Positions 43,401 through 51,205 of a DNA stretch of 64,000 nt are shown here, piece by piece. The stretch lies in the NCBI RefSeq assembly GCF_018919205.1, contig NZ_JAHLQN010000001.1, positions 2,976,001 to 3,040,000 on the forward strand, in the 5' to 3' direction. A model generated the notes under the pieces. The model saw nothing but the letters and a program-made list of their open reading frames with translations, searched no databases and was not told the DNA's origin. This stretch comes from Dysosmobacter acutus. Lineage in GTDB: Bacteria > Bacillota > Clostridia > Oscillospirales > Oscillospiraceae. The stretch's first letter is position 1, and the number at the start of each line of letters is the position of its first letter. A program made the translations under genes and the position numbers.

Positions 43401-44957
43401 GCGGAAGGTATATACGCCTTCCTCAAACTTGAAGTTCGGCAGCTGCACGCTGACAGAAATCTCGTCACCCACGGCGGCATAGGTCTGGCTAATAACCCCC
43501 GTGTAGTCTACTCTCTCGCCGTCCTTGAAGATATTCAGCCTGTAGCCGAAGTCGATCTTGCTGGGTTTGCTGTAATACATTTCCTTCAGCTGCTGATTGC
43601 CGCGGGCGGTGATATAGACATCCTTTGTCAGATTGCCGTCGCTGCCAAGCGTCACATCGCCGGAAACGGTGGAGGTGCCTTTGGCGGGAAGCGGCGTGCC
43701 ATCCGAGCCAACGGTCAGCTTCATGTCCTTCAGCGCGTCCTCGGGCAGCGTTGTGACCGTGATGGTCTTATAGTGGCTGTTTACCAGATGCGCAAGGTCT
43801 AAGGCACTGCTGGAGCCGGTAAACGCAGCATCGTTAACGACGATGTGCATCGGCTCATCTTCCCTCACGTCATAGTAATCATACTTCTGCCCCGCGGCAG
43901 TGATGATCGCGTTCTTGGGGAACATGGAGGCAAATGCTTTCACATCGTAATTGGAACCATTGAAACCCGAACTTTCGCCGGGAAATGCAGGATAAACAGC
44001 GCCGTCATGAGGTACATCCTTCTCTGTAAAATCCCCCGTAGCGAATTGGAATAGTTCAGAGGGGTCACTTTCTTTCTTTCCCGGAAAGTACGGGGCATTG
44101 GCGGGGCGGGTGAAATACCCGGGTGTATAGTAGTAGGTGCCGCCCTGAATGGATACGTTCAGAGGCACATCCCCCGTCACGTCTTTATCCTTATGGATAT
44201 AGATCGACTTCTTGAAGTCGCCGCCGGTGATCACATTGTCCGCAACGCCGGAGGCCTTGGCAACGACGGCGAGCAAAACGCGGCCATCAAGGGTGCCGCC
44301 GTTGATCACGGCCTTGCCGGACGAACTCAGTGCGTAGTCCTGATTATAAAGATTACTTCCTCGTTCATCCCAAGTGTTAGGGCACGAAATGGCAACAGTG
44401 CCGCCGTTGATCTCCACCGTTCCCGTGGACCAGATTGTTGTGTTGTCCAAATCGGCATCGGCATTGAATTTCAAATGCAGCTTGCCGCTGTTCAGTGTCA
44501 GCTTGGCACCATCCCCGACATCGATCAAACGCATATAGCGCCTCGTCACGTTGTTCACGCCGACGATCTCGCCGCCGCTCTGGGAATCCTTAATGATCAG
44601 TTCGCCCGCAGTAACTCGGATAAACTGGATTTCGCCATCGGATTCGATGATCGATTTCTTGAGGGTCAGTTTTTTGCCGTTCAGGTCAAGATAGTTTCTG
44701 CCAATCGCACTGACAAAGTCAGTCGATCCCAATCCATAACCGCCGTACATCGTGGAGGTGTCGATGTCATCGCCCAGCTGGATGTATTTATCGCCGGTTA
44801 GCTCCATCTTTTCCTTCAAGTCCTCATAGGTGGTAACCACGAAGGGATTTCCTTCGGTGCCGTCGCCGCCTGCTGCCAGCGCCGTCACGCCCATGGCGGG
44901 TACGAGGGAGAGCAGCATCACCAGCGTCAGAAGCAGACTGGTTATTCGTTTTCTCAT
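40410..44957 (-). CDS. giant SLH surface protein with beta-solenoid-like and Ig-like modules
   Basis: 1515 residues from ATG 44957 (AGGAGG upstream). Signal peptide (LLLTLVMLLSLVPAMGVTAL), a beta-helical/pectate-lyase-like N-terminal part (RVTAGELIIKDSQSGGEIVG), a chitobiase-like C-terminal module (TPNTYWEILYTTDGSDPYDK), an InlB-like repeat (YPITVKSAKNGDVTASHKSA), and three SLH motifs (PNGNCTRAQAVTFLWRAA; PNASCTRAQIVTFLWRAN; SNNNCTRAQIVTFLYRSV). No cysteine-rich domain. A small domain around HYQTCSVAGCDEP recurs in the Cys-rich SLH protein, so these proteins share modules. It ends before a strong terminator. Confidence 0.85.
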   Translation of the reverse strand: MRKRITSLLLTLVMLLSLVPAMGVTALAAGGDGTEGNPFVVTTYEDLKEKMELTGDKYIQLGDDIDTSTMYGGYGLGSTDFVSAIGRNYLDLNGKKLTLKKSIIESDGEIQFIRVTAGELIIKDSQSGGEIVGVNNVTRRYMRLIDVGDGAKLTLNSGKLHLKFNADADLDNTTIWSTGTVEINGGTVAISCPNTWDERGSNLYNQDYALSSSGKAVINGGTLDGRVLLAVVAKASGVADNVITGGDFKKSIYIHKDKDVTGDVPLNVSIQGGTYYYTPGYFTRPANAPYFPGKKESDPSELFQFATGDFTEKDVPHDGAVYPAFPGESSGFNGSNYDVKAFASMFPKNAIITAAGQKYDYYDVREDEPMHIVVNDAAFTGSSSALDLAHLVNSHYKTITVTTLPEDALKDMKLTVGSDGTPLPAKGTSTVSGDVTLGSDGNLTKDVYITARGNQQLKEMYYSKPSKIDFGYRLNIFKDGERVDYTGVISQTYAAVGDEISVSVQLPNFKFEEGVYTFRLGLYAYLRGSEAQIGEYLVGLWKLTAEKEPPAPVAHSIKIGNTHGTATPSTAMAGETVTVKAKDRTADNMMFTQWYTETAGVTFADATKQETTFVMPDCDVEVNPGYHGVSFTNQPTGSWLSSVDDSKVYFAFSQPITSWKLVNEDNTTLASGNAESANALVAATLGPKPDKTEMTCRVIVTANGQNFTSNEFTLKWYNVPGAPDVTVYPEGGKFVETLDVNLETPNTYWEILYTTDGSDPYDKSGTTWTKNPAATVSNDSTQVKISKDTTIKACLYNSEGYSNMEKFGDIATCDFTKVELTPPVADPPSGTSFYDSLNVSLSTDIVNAKIMLSYNDGDVDDLSDPNQWKEYEPEKESITLSGSYGMHGFDALTGIRMEHPDGYTYWVHSDKQEYLYPRISYATIADASVVGKVNEEINPVNVSITLSGDVFAEDLTAGVDVSSWFTNLPAGLTAKVKDRTNYTKTLVITISGTPTATSAAAISVEMPKSALRYTGTGTAIEQTVLPNSKAVYSIVEGGTHTHNYSAWAKLDDNCHYQTCSVAGCDEPTKFEDHTLVGNWKLDTADNTKHYKECDVCKGKVEAPHVESSKITVIPAGIGKEGTWKTECVDCGKPMNTGTFPALTAISAVNVTVTAPVKGETPKDATTADATYSVANTAWDPTVSGTFAGGTKYTVTVSLEAIGNNRFTNATTFQINGKTAAVVGTKPTAAGADSTKITLEFPATSSGSTGGGGGGGVTTYPITVKSAKNGDVTASHKSASKGTAVTLTVDPDKGYVLDTLTVLDGKDKEIKLTEKNGKYTFTMPASKVTVAATFKASAPTGKNPFIDVPAGSYYEDAVVWAVEKGITSGTSAVTFDPNGNCTRAQAVTFLWRAAGSPAPKTKVMPFTDVPSGSYYYDAVLWAMEQGITKGTSDTAFSPNASCTRAQIVTFLWRANGSPAVSGNSAFTDVAADAYYAAAVTWAEKNGVTGGIGGGLFGSNNNCTRAQIVTFLYRSVK

Positions 44958-45034
44958 GTTTTTTCTTCCTCCTTCATAGAAAGAATTTGTTGTGCGCCGC
45001 GTTTTTGTCCCCGGCTCGCGGCCGCCGGTCCATT

Positions 45035-45514
45035 TTATCGGGCGCTCCGCCCGCTGATGGTTTCTGCCGTTTCGCTGAGCCACGTTCGCATCTGCTCTGC
45101 GGCGAGGTCTCCGATGCAGTAGCCGTCGATGAGCTTCAGTTCCACCGCCTTTTCCAGCGCGGCCAGCTTTTCCGGGTGTCCGTCCTCGCAGATGAGGTAG
45201 ACCCGGCAATCCGGCAGCTTCCGCCGTACCTCGACGGCGATGTCGCAGCGAGAGGAAACGTCCTTATCCTCCACTCCGTTTGAAAAGTCCAGCTCCAGCA
45301 GCAGAAGATCCGCCCTCTCCGCCGTACACTGCCAGACCACATCGTCGTAGTCGTCGGATAGAATACCCAGCGGACGGCAGCCGCCCAAATTACCCAGCCA
45401 GTCCGCCGCGCGGCGGGTCATGGCGGGAGTGATGAAGCAGGCTACTGCTCTGGGCAGGACCTGTTCTGCTCCGGGACCGCTGGCCGGTGGCTCCCGCTTT
45501 CGGAAAAAGCTCAT
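45035..45514 (-). CDS. receiver-like protein lacking clear phosphorylation site
   Basis: 159 residues, ATG 45514 with AAAGGAGA. The C-terminal 120 residues have the alternating hydrophobic strands of a receiver fold (ADLLLLELDFSNGVEDKDVS, RVYLICEDGHPEKLAALEKA) but not the usual DD...D...K set, so a pseudo-receiver is possible. N-terminal MSFFRKREPP is a short basic tail. It lies between two zinc-ribbon genes and the SLH gene in one operon. Function not determined. Confidence 0.5.
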   Translation of the reverse strand: MSFFRKREPPASGPGAEQVLPRAVACFITPAMTRRAADWLGNLGGCRPLGILSDDYDDVVWQCTAERADLLLLELDFSNGVEDKDVSSRCDIAVEVRRKLPDCRVYLICEDGHPEKLAALEKAVELKLIDGYCIGDLAAEQMRTWLSETAETISGRSAR

Positions 45515-45825
45515 ACCGCGGTCTCCTTTCTCCGTGTCACGCCTGCCTTCGGCAAGCGCGTCCCGCACTCCGGGCAGTACACCGCGTAGTCGGTGACAGC
45601 CACACCGCAGCCGGGGCAGCAGCGGTGGCGGGAGAGGTAGAAGTCATAGAGGGTCTTTTCCGGCAGCGCCGCGCCGCAGTCGGCGCAGTGCGTGTCCTGC
45701 GCGGGGTTTGCCCTGCCGCACTCCGGGCAGAGCTTACATCGCCGCATGGTTTCCGGTCCGAAGCCGAATTCCAGCAGCGTCACCTGCCGCAGGGCTCTTC
45801 TTGTCCGCAGATCGTATTCGGTCAT
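45511..45825 (-). CDS. zinc-ribbon protein of the surface operon
   Basis: 104 residues, ATG 45825 after AAAGGAGGGG. Two Cys4 ribbons: CKLCPECGRANP...CADCGAALP and CCPGCGVAVTDY...CPECGTRLP. No transmembrane segment. The start overlaps the previous gene's stop (ATGA) and its stop overlaps the next gene's start, so three genes are translated as a chain. Confidence 0.75.
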   Translation of the reverse strand: MTEYDLRTRRALRQVTLLEFGFGPETMRRCKLCPECGRANPAQDTHCADCGAALPEKTLYDFYLSRHRCCPGCGVAVTDYAVYCPECGTRLPKAGVTRRKETAV

Positions 45826-46214
45826 GGCGTCCCCTCCTTTCTGTCCATACCGTCCGCTATCAGCTTCGCTCCGCAGGTGGGGCAGAAGCAGGCGTCCGGT
45901 TCCCGGAGCCGCGCACCACAGTGATGACAGAACGAGGGGTACTCGTCCTCCCACGGGGCGCAGTCCAGACACAGCCCCGCGTTGACATTGAACATAGCGG
46001 AGGATACATACTTCCCGCATTGGGGGCAATGGTTGAACTCCCACCTGCCCTCCGTCTCCCACGCGATCTCCAGCGCGGCTTCCTCCGTGTCCGCCCGGAT
46101 GGGCTTGGTCACGCAGCACAGCTCGCCGGAGATGTCGCAGTAAAAACGGAAGACCCTGCTGCCTCCCGAGTCGGCAACGACCCGATAGGCTGCCGTTTTC
46201 TTCGCCTGCTCCAT
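45822..46214 (-). CDS. zinc-ribbon protein, first gene of the SLH operon
   Basis: 130 residues from ATG 46214, with GAGGAGGA about 7 bases upstream. N-terminal beta domain (FRFYCDISGELCCVTKPIRA), then CPQCGKYVSSAMFNVNAGLC and CHHCGARLREPDACFCPTCG ribbons. Similar in style to the protein at 31609 that precedes the SLH stalk gene. It lies divergently from the 46562 solute-binding gene. Confidence 0.72.
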   Translation of the reverse strand: MEQAKKTAAYRVVADSGGSRVFRFYCDISGELCCVTKPIRADTEEAALEIAWETEGRWEFNHCPQCGKYVSSAMFNVNAGLCLDCAPWEDEYPSFCHHCGARLREPDACFCPTCGAKLIADGMDRKEGTP

Positions 46215-46297
46215 CCGCATTCCTCCTCTCTTTTCCAATTTCGTCTTGTAAAGCTGTCGTGGAATATGCTACAATGGAAAGGCTAAAGAGGCGGTCG

Positions 46298-46531
46298 GCT
46301 CGACAGGATATAGAGCGTCGAGCGATCTTTAGGTTGGAGCTTCGCTCCAACCTAAAGGGGTACCCCTTTAACGATTCTCTGTCCACCTGACGGTCGCCGG
46401 ACGGTGCGTCCGGCTCCGTACACTATTCTTGTACCATATTTTCATTCTTTTGTCTGTCCCCTAAATCCCTCATTTAGGGGACAAAGCGAAAAAATATTTT
46501 TGAAAAATCCGAAAATCAGCCCGATTTTTCA
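46298..46531. promoter_or_regulatory. divergent regulatory region rich in hairpins
   Basis: Between the leftward SLH operon and the rightward sensor pair lie five inverted repeats: GCTCGAC/GTCGAGC (46298-46323); TTTAGGTTGGAGC with its exact complement (46328-46356) running into palindrome AAAGGGGTACCCCTTT (46354-46369); GCCGGAC/GTCCGGC (46396-46414) just before a TACACT -10-like box (46419-46424); TGTCCCCTAAAT/ATTTAGGGGACA (46455-46483); and TGAAAAATC/GATTTTTCA (46501-46531). The third looks like an operator and the last two could fold in the leader of the 46562 gene. Confidence 0.55.
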
Positions 46532-46561
46532 AACACCCGTTCTGTTTTGGAGGTCTGTTTC

Positions 46562-47896
46562 ATGAAAAAGCGTATGCTGGCGGCTCTGCTGCTATCCGCC
46601 CTTCTTTTCACCATCTCCGGCTGCGGAGAGAAGTCCCTGCTGAATAAAAAGGAGCCGGTCTCTCTGACCATCTGGCATGTCTACGGCGAACAGGCAGGCT
46701 CGCCCATGGATCTTTTGGTGCAGGAGTTCAACCGCACCGTGGGACAGGAGCGCGGCGTGCAGGTGAAGGTCACCGGCACCAGCAGCGCATCCAAGATCGG
46801 CGGCTACCTGAAGGAGGCGCAGAGCGGTGGGCAGGAGGTGCAGGAGATGCCCGACCTCTTTACCTGCCACATTTCCGATGCCACCGCCTTGGGTGAGGAG
46901 AACCTTGTCGATTGGCACGACTGGTTTACGGAGGAGGAACTCTCCGACTTCGTTCCCGGCTTTCTCTCCGACGGTATGGCGGACGGTCGGCTGCTGATCT
47001 TCCCCGTTTCCAAGTCCACGCAGCTTCTGATGTGCAACGGCAGCGGCTTCGCCCGCTTTTCCGATGCCACCGGCGTCGGCTACGATGACCTCGCCACATG
47101 GGAGGGCTTTTACGACGCTGCCGGCAAGTTCTATGACTGGTCGGGCAAGCCCTTCTGCGCGCTGGATTATCCCATCCGTGCCGTGGAGCTCTGCGCCATG
47201 GAGCGCGGCAGCGGGGATTTCTACACGGAAAACGGCTGGTACGATACTGACAACGCCGTATTTAAGGAGAGCTGGATGCAGTTCGCCCGATCTCTCGCGC
47301 AGGGCCATGTGGTGGTCTCTGACCTCTACTCCAACACCCAGGTGATGACCGGCGATGTGGTGTGCGGCCTCGGCTCCTCCGCGGCGATTCTATATTATAA
47401 TGATACCGTCACCTACCCGGACAACACGCAGGAGCCCATGGATCTCCATGTGCTGCCTATGCCGAAAACGGCGGGAGCGGACGCTCTGATGACACAGGCA
47501 GGCGTGGGGCTTTGCGCCTACAAGACCACCGAGCAGAAGGCGGAGGCCGCCGCGCTGTTCGTCCGCTGGCTGACGGAGGCAGAGCGCAACCTCGACTTCG
47601 TGGCGCAGACCGGCTATATGCCGGTGCGGAACGGTGCCTTTGACGCCATCTCGGATTACGACAATTTCCCGGCACCCGCGGCGGCTTATGAGAGTCTCTA
47701 TGCCGCACTCAAGACCATGCGTGAGGACTATGTCCCCGTGTCCGAGCCGCGCTTCGAGGGCTACTACGGCAAGGTCAGCGTCCTCTATGACGGTCTGCGC
47801 CAGCTCCAGCAGGAGTTGCCTGCGCGTGCCGCAGCCGGTGAGGACATTGACGCGCTGGCGGAGGAAACTTGGGCGTTGTTCTGCTCCATTCGCTGA
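46562..47896 (+). CDS. orphan extracellular solute-binding lipoprotein (pair 2)
   Basis: 444 residues from ATG 46562 (GGAGG eight bases upstream). Lipobox FTISGCGEK. Homologous to the 38957 product along its length: VSLTIWHVYGEQAGSPMDLL, FNRTVGQERGVQVKV, FPVSKSTQLLMCNGSGFARF, FVRWLTEAERNLDFVAQTGY. A periplasmic-binding-protein fold with no ABC permease or ATPase gene nearby. The LuxR-type membrane gene follows 36 bases on. The pair is divergent from, and so may control, the leftward SLH operon. Confidence 0.88.
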   Translation: MKKRMLAALLLSALLFTISGCGEKSLLNKKEPVSLTIWHVYGEQAGSPMDLLVQEFNRTVGQERGVQVKVTGTSSASKIGGYLKEAQSGGQEVQEMPDLFTCHISDATALGEENLVDWHDWFTEEELSDFVPGFLSDGMADGRLLIFPVSKSTQLLMCNGSGFARFSDATGVGYDDLATWEGFYDAAGKFYDWSGKPFCALDYPIRAVELCAMERGSGDFYTENGWYDTDNAVFKESWMQFARSLAQGHVVVSDLYSNTQVMTGDVVCGLGSSAAILYYNDTVTYPDNTQEPMDLHVLPMPKTAGADALMTQAGVGLCAYKTTEQKAEAAALFVRWLTEAERNLDFVAQTGYMPVRNGAFDAISDYDNFPAPAAAYESLYAALKTMREDYVPVSEPRFEGYYGKVSVLYDGLRQLQQELPARAAAGEDIDALAEETWALFCSIR

Positions 47897-47932
47897 AAAA
47901 AACGACTACATCGGAAGGGGGGGTGAAGGTCC

Positions 47933-49606
47933 ATGCCCAGCTTTTTGCTCGCAAAACTGAAACAGGCGCAGCCCTCCATGCGACGTCGGCTGTTTCTATA
48001 CATGGGCGCATTGGCGGCTCTGCTGCTGGCGGTGCTGTTGGTCGCCCTGCTTCTGCTTGGGCAACTCAAAAGCCCACGGGCTGAAACGGAAAAGGCTCTG
48101 ACCTTCCAGATGGGAGCCTTTCGCTCGGATATGGCCTCCCTGTGGCGGAACGTCTCCGTCATGGGCATACATCTCTCGGAGGATATGACAGCCCTCATTG
48201 AGGAGCAGACCTCGGACTTTTCCTCCCTGAACGGGAATGTGGCCGCCGTGGAGGCCCTGCAGGAGGCCATGCTGGAGCCGCTGTGCCAGTATGTGCGGCA
48301 GACGGATTGCTCCGGCGCGTTTATCCTGCTGGCCGCCTCACTCAGCTCCGATCCCGCTGTGGATTCCCATGCCGGACTGTATGTGCAGCGCGGCAACGCC
48401 GAGCACACCACCGGCGAATTGCTGCTCTATCGCGGCATGGCGGACATCGGGCGGCGGCACAAGGTAATGCCTCACCGGAAGTGGGCGCAGGAATTTGACC
48501 TATCGAACTTCCCCGGCTTTGCGGAGCATCTGGAAAAAGCCTCCGCACCCATAGAGCATAGCTGCCGCACCACAAAGTTCATCACCCTGCCGGGTACCAC
48601 AGAGCAGGCGATCCTTCTGACCGTCCCCATGATCGGCGCGGATGGCACGGTATACGGTCTGTGCGGCTTTTCCGTCAATCAGACCTACTTCTTGGCGCAC
48701 CACGCGCAGCCGACCGGCATTGGCAGCCTTGCCTGTGTTCTGTCGGATGCCGCGGAGGGGCTGGATGTTCAAAGAGGGCTTCTGACCTATCCCACAGGCG
48801 ACTTCTGTTTTGTGCCGGATGAGCTGCTGGAAAAAAGGAGCCTGCGCGGTGGGCTGACCGCCTTTGTAGGGTCGGAGCTTTCCTTTGTCGGCATTTCAGA
48901 GCCGTTTACAGTGGCTGTCGGGGATGAGGTGCCTCACGATCTGACGGTGCTGATTTCAAAAGCCACCTATGACCGCGCCATGCTGAAAAGCGGGATAGAG
49001 ATCGCCGCCCTGCTGACGCTGCTGGTGTTTTTTGCCGTGGGCTGCTGCCTGTTCTATACCCGCCGCTATCTCAGACCCATTCTGGAGGACATTGATCATG
49101 TCACCGTGGCGGGCGGCGAGAAGGGAAAGCCCATCTTTGAGGAGCTGCTGCCCATCTCCGAGAAGATGCGATCCCATGAGGAGGCTGTGACCGCTCTGAA
49201 GGCGGAACGGCAGGATGCCCAGGACAGAGCCGAGCAGCTTTTAGGCGAAAAGCTGGGGCTTGAAGAGCAGGTAGAGGGTATGCAGGGGCAGCTGGACGAT
49301 TCCCTTGCGGAGATCCGTCGTTTGGCTCACCTCGGAAAGAAGGAGCTGAAACCGGCTGACTATGATAAATTCTTAAAGGGCTACGCCAAGCTGAGCACCA
49401 AGGAGCTCGAAATATGCGAGGCTCTTGTCAGCGGCCTGAGTACCCGCCAATGTGCGGAGCAGATCGGCTGTGCCTCCAGCACCGTAGATACATACCGCAA
49501 GAGGGTTTATGAAAAGACCGGCATCCACAGGGTGCGGCAGCTGCAGCTCTGCGTTGCGCTCATGCGGATGGAACAGCAGGAGTCGGAAACACAGAAAGAA
49601 TCATGA
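47933..49606 (+). CDS. membrane-tethered LuxR-type regulator with extracellular sensor domain (pair 2)
   Basis: 557 residues. Helix 1 (LALLLAVLLVALLLLGQL-like, near 28-48) and helix 2 (IEIAALLTLLVFFAVGCCLF near 355) bracket a ~300-residue extracellular domain. A HAMP-like and coiled-coil stretch (SLAEIRRLAHLGKKELKPAD preceded by EEQVEGMQGQLDDSL) connects to a LuxR helix-turn-helix (LSTKELEICEALVSGLSTRQ, STVDTYRKRVYEKTGIHRV). The long cytoplasmic coiled coil is not obvious in pair 1. Start ATG 47933 has a G-rich AAGGGGGGGTGAAGG leader. Predicted one-component sensor that binds DNA near the membrane. Confidence 0.82.
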   Translation: MPSFLLAKLKQAQPSMRRRLFLYMGALAALLLAVLLVALLLLGQLKSPRAETEKALTFQMGAFRSDMASLWRNVSVMGIHLSEDMTALIEEQTSDFSSLNGNVAAVEALQEAMLEPLCQYVRQTDCSGAFILLAASLSSDPAVDSHAGLYVQRGNAEHTTGELLLYRGMADIGRRHKVMPHRKWAQEFDLSNFPGFAEHLEKASAPIEHSCRTTKFITLPGTTEQAILLTVPMIGADGTVYGLCGFSVNQTYFLAHHAQPTGIGSLACVLSDAAEGLDVQRGLLTYPTGDFCFVPDELLEKRSLRGGLTAFVGSELSFVGISEPFTVAVGDEVPHDLTVLISKATYDRAMLKSGIEIAALLTLLVFFAVGCCLFYTRRYLRPILEDIDHVTVAGGEKGKPIFEELLPISEKMRSHEEAVTALKAERQDAQDRAEQLLGEKLGLEEQVEGMQGQLDDSLAEIRRLAHLGKKELKPADYDKFLKGYAKLSTKELEICEALVSGLSTRQCAEQIGCASSTVDTYRKRVYEKTGIHRVRQLQLCVALMRMEQQESETQKES

Positions 49607-49614
49607 CGGCAATG

Positions 49615-49659
49615 GCGGCGGCGCATCTCTCCCCCGAGACGATGTGCCGCCGCATACTT
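49615..49659 (+). terminator. terminator after the pair-2 LuxR gene
   Basis: Arms GCGGCGGCGCATC/GATGTGCCGCCGC (one wobble) around a 13-base loop followed by ATACTTTT, 9 bases after the stop. Confidence 0.7.
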
Positions 49660-49777
49660 TTCCCGCGCCCCACTTCTGCTCCTGTCCTTGTTCTTTCTCT
49701 GTCCTAATTCTCCGATAGAGTGGGCTGTTCCGGTGGGTCCATATTGAACCCCTCCTCGGTCCAGCAAACAGGTATAG

Positions 49778-49990
49778 TTGCCCCTTGGCGTGACGCCGAC
49801 GGAACGAGAGATTTTGGAGGCTCTGGCGGATGGCAGCAGTCCCCGGGAGCTTTCCGAACAAAGGAACTGCTCGGAGAGCACCATCGCCACACACCGCAAA
49901 AACATTTACAGAAAGCTGGGCATCCACAAAGTCTATCAGCTCAAGATCTGCATTGCACTTCTGCGTCAGGAGCGAGAAGCACAAAACTGA
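49778..49990 (+). pseudogene. LuxR-type helix-turn-helix fragment (third paralogue)
   Basis: 70 codons from TTG 49778, closely following the sequence of the LuxR domain of the 47933 protein: VTPTEREILEALADGSSPRE, then STIATHRKNIYRKLGIHKVY and CIALLRQE. No membrane or sensor part precedes it; a TAG stop lies immediately upstream and no good ribosome-binding site is visible. It looks like the C-terminal remnant of a third paralogue, though a free DNA-binding domain is possible. A strong terminator follows. Confidence 0.65.
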
Positions 49991-50292
49991 ACAAGAAACA
50001 ATCCGCCCCTGTCAAGCGTTGAGCCTGACAGGGGCTGCTTTTTCAAATGGCTCTGGTTCTTTGCCAGGATGGCAAGGATCAACTCCTCCAGCGCCGCCTG
50101 ATTTGGAACCGGAACAGACACCTCCGGCGTCTCCTTGCAGTTGATATAGTGCAGGACAGCGCTGATAAGAAACTGCGCTTTGCTGCGGCCTTGCCGGTTG
50201 AGCAGGTCGATCACCGCTTTATGCTGTGGGTCACAGATGTTGAAGCGGATCGTGAATTTCCCGGGGTCCTTCTTGTCGGTCATAGCACTCAC
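49966..50292 (-). pseudogene. truncated second copy of ParR-like protein
   Basis: Same start and first ~85 residues as the 51576 protein (MTDKKDPGKFTIRFNICDPQ; SKAQFLISAVLHYINCKETP), then after the repeat boundary at 50032 a foreign tail. The missing C-terminal ~45 residues normally include the region after the Pro/Gln linker. Likely a non-functional duplicate. Confidence 0.75.
50005..50040 (+). terminator. terminator after the LuxR fragment
   Basis: Perfect arms GCCCCTGTCA/TGACAGGGGC then TGCTTTTT. The T run is also the first bases of the 50032-50480 duplication. Confidence 0.8.
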
Positions 50293-50480
50293 CGCCCGCT
50301 GTGCTGAAGCCGGTAAAGATACTCATACCCCTTGGCATTGGCATTGATGTCCTCCACAAAAATCGCCTGCCCGATTTTTCCGGACGCTTCGATCTGCCGG
50401 CGCAGCAGAGTAGCGCCCCCGCCCAGGAAGATCACTTTGCCGGACTTGAGTTCCGGCATCCGCTCCCGCAGGCCGCTGAG
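50032..50480. repeat. direct repeat, copy A (449 bp, 1700 bp from copy B)
   Basis: Matches 51732-52180 at a constant offset of 1700 with roughly a dozen differences. Holds the 3' end of parM and most of parR. Left edge coincides with GGGCTGCTTTTTCA, present at both places, so a microhomology-mediated event is plausible. Confidence 0.85.
50289..50480 (-). pseudogene. truncated second copy of ParM-like protein
   Basis: Only the last ~64 residues of the ParM-like protein (LLSGLRERMPELKSGKVIFL through YLYRLQHSGR) are kept. Left of 50480 the sequence diverges into unrelated DNA. The overlap with the truncated parR copy retains the GTGA coupling of the intact pair. Confidence 0.75.
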
Positions 50481-50534
50481 TAAGAATAGCATACGCCCCC
50501 TGATCCGCAACAGAATTTACGCCTGCCAGTTCCA

Positions 50535-51071
50535 TTATTTCAGCACACACAGCTTCAGGGTGTGAGGGTCGATGTTCAGAACGGGCTTTCCGCAGTTCAT
50601 GGCATAGGTCATGGCTTGATCCTCGTCCCGCCCCGCGCGAAGCGCTGCTTCATCAAAGACCGTCAGCGCCAGATCCGCAAGGTCAATGATGTGCTGGTAC
50701 GCCAGCAGCTGTGCATGGTCTTGTCCCGGATTGGCGACGTGGTCGATGCAGGTGCATTTCGTGAGCATATCAAAATACCGTTCCCGGAGATAGGGCGCCC
50801 ATTTGGTAGCCTGCTCCTCGTGCGGAACGGTGCAAAGCAGCATCAGGTCGGGATCCGTTTCCCGCATCAGGTTGATCCCCTCGGCGGCATACAGCCCAAT
50901 GCCGCAGTCACACGCCACAAGGAACTGTGTTACGCCCTGCTGCCGCAGAACCATGATCTGCTGGAGCAGCTCGGTTTTCAGTTCCCGGCAGAAGCTGTCC
51001 TCCTCGTCAAAGCCCCACGGGAACCGCATGGGGGCCTGACCGAAGATCGCACAGCGATACGGTCTTTCCAT
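50535..51071 (-). CDS. SLOG-family protein (DUF1273/YpsA-like)
   Basis: 178 residues from ATG 51071. A Rossmann-like nucleotide-binding protein: N-terminal RCAIFGQAPMRFPWGFDEED, QFLVACDCGIGLYAAEGINL, then CKLD-free strands and TYAMNCGKPVLNIDPHTLKL. The pattern matches YpsA/DUF1273 proteins of the SLOG superfamily, common in mobile elements and suggested to sense nucleotide-like signals. Divergent from the XRE regulator at 51206 with a shared operator. Confidence 0.72.
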   Translation of the reverse strand: MERPYRCAIFGQAPMRFPWGFDEEDSFCRELKTELLQQIMVLRQQGVTQFLVACDCGIGLYAAEGINLMRETDPDLMLLCTVPHEEQATKWAPYLRERYFDMLTKCTCIDHVANPGQDHAQLLAYQHIIDLADLALTVFDEAALRAGRDEDQAMTYAMNCGKPVLNIDPHTLKLCVLK

Positions 51072-51089
51072 TCTTCTCTCACTTTCATT

Positions 51090-51168
51090 TGTAGTCCATT
51101 GGCTTACATTTTGTATTCTAAAAGCGGCTTTTGAGAAAGTCAACATGAATGTAAGCTAATAGAGTACA
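51090..51168. promoter_or_regulatory. paired 21-base inverted operator between SLOG and XRE genes
   Basis: Two half-sites, 51090-51110 and 51148-51168, are reverse complements at 18 of 21 positions (core ATTRGCTTACATT). They flank the divergent starts of the SLOG and XRE genes, so the XRE protein probably binds them and controls both. Confidence 0.65.
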
Positions 51169-51205
51169 AAAACTATGCCGCAGGCATACAAGCGGAGGCG
51201 AGAGC

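Noticed and set aside
38957-47896. Two complete ABC sugar importers
   Set aside because: Only the binding proteins are present; no permease or ATPase gene in 37-50 kb.
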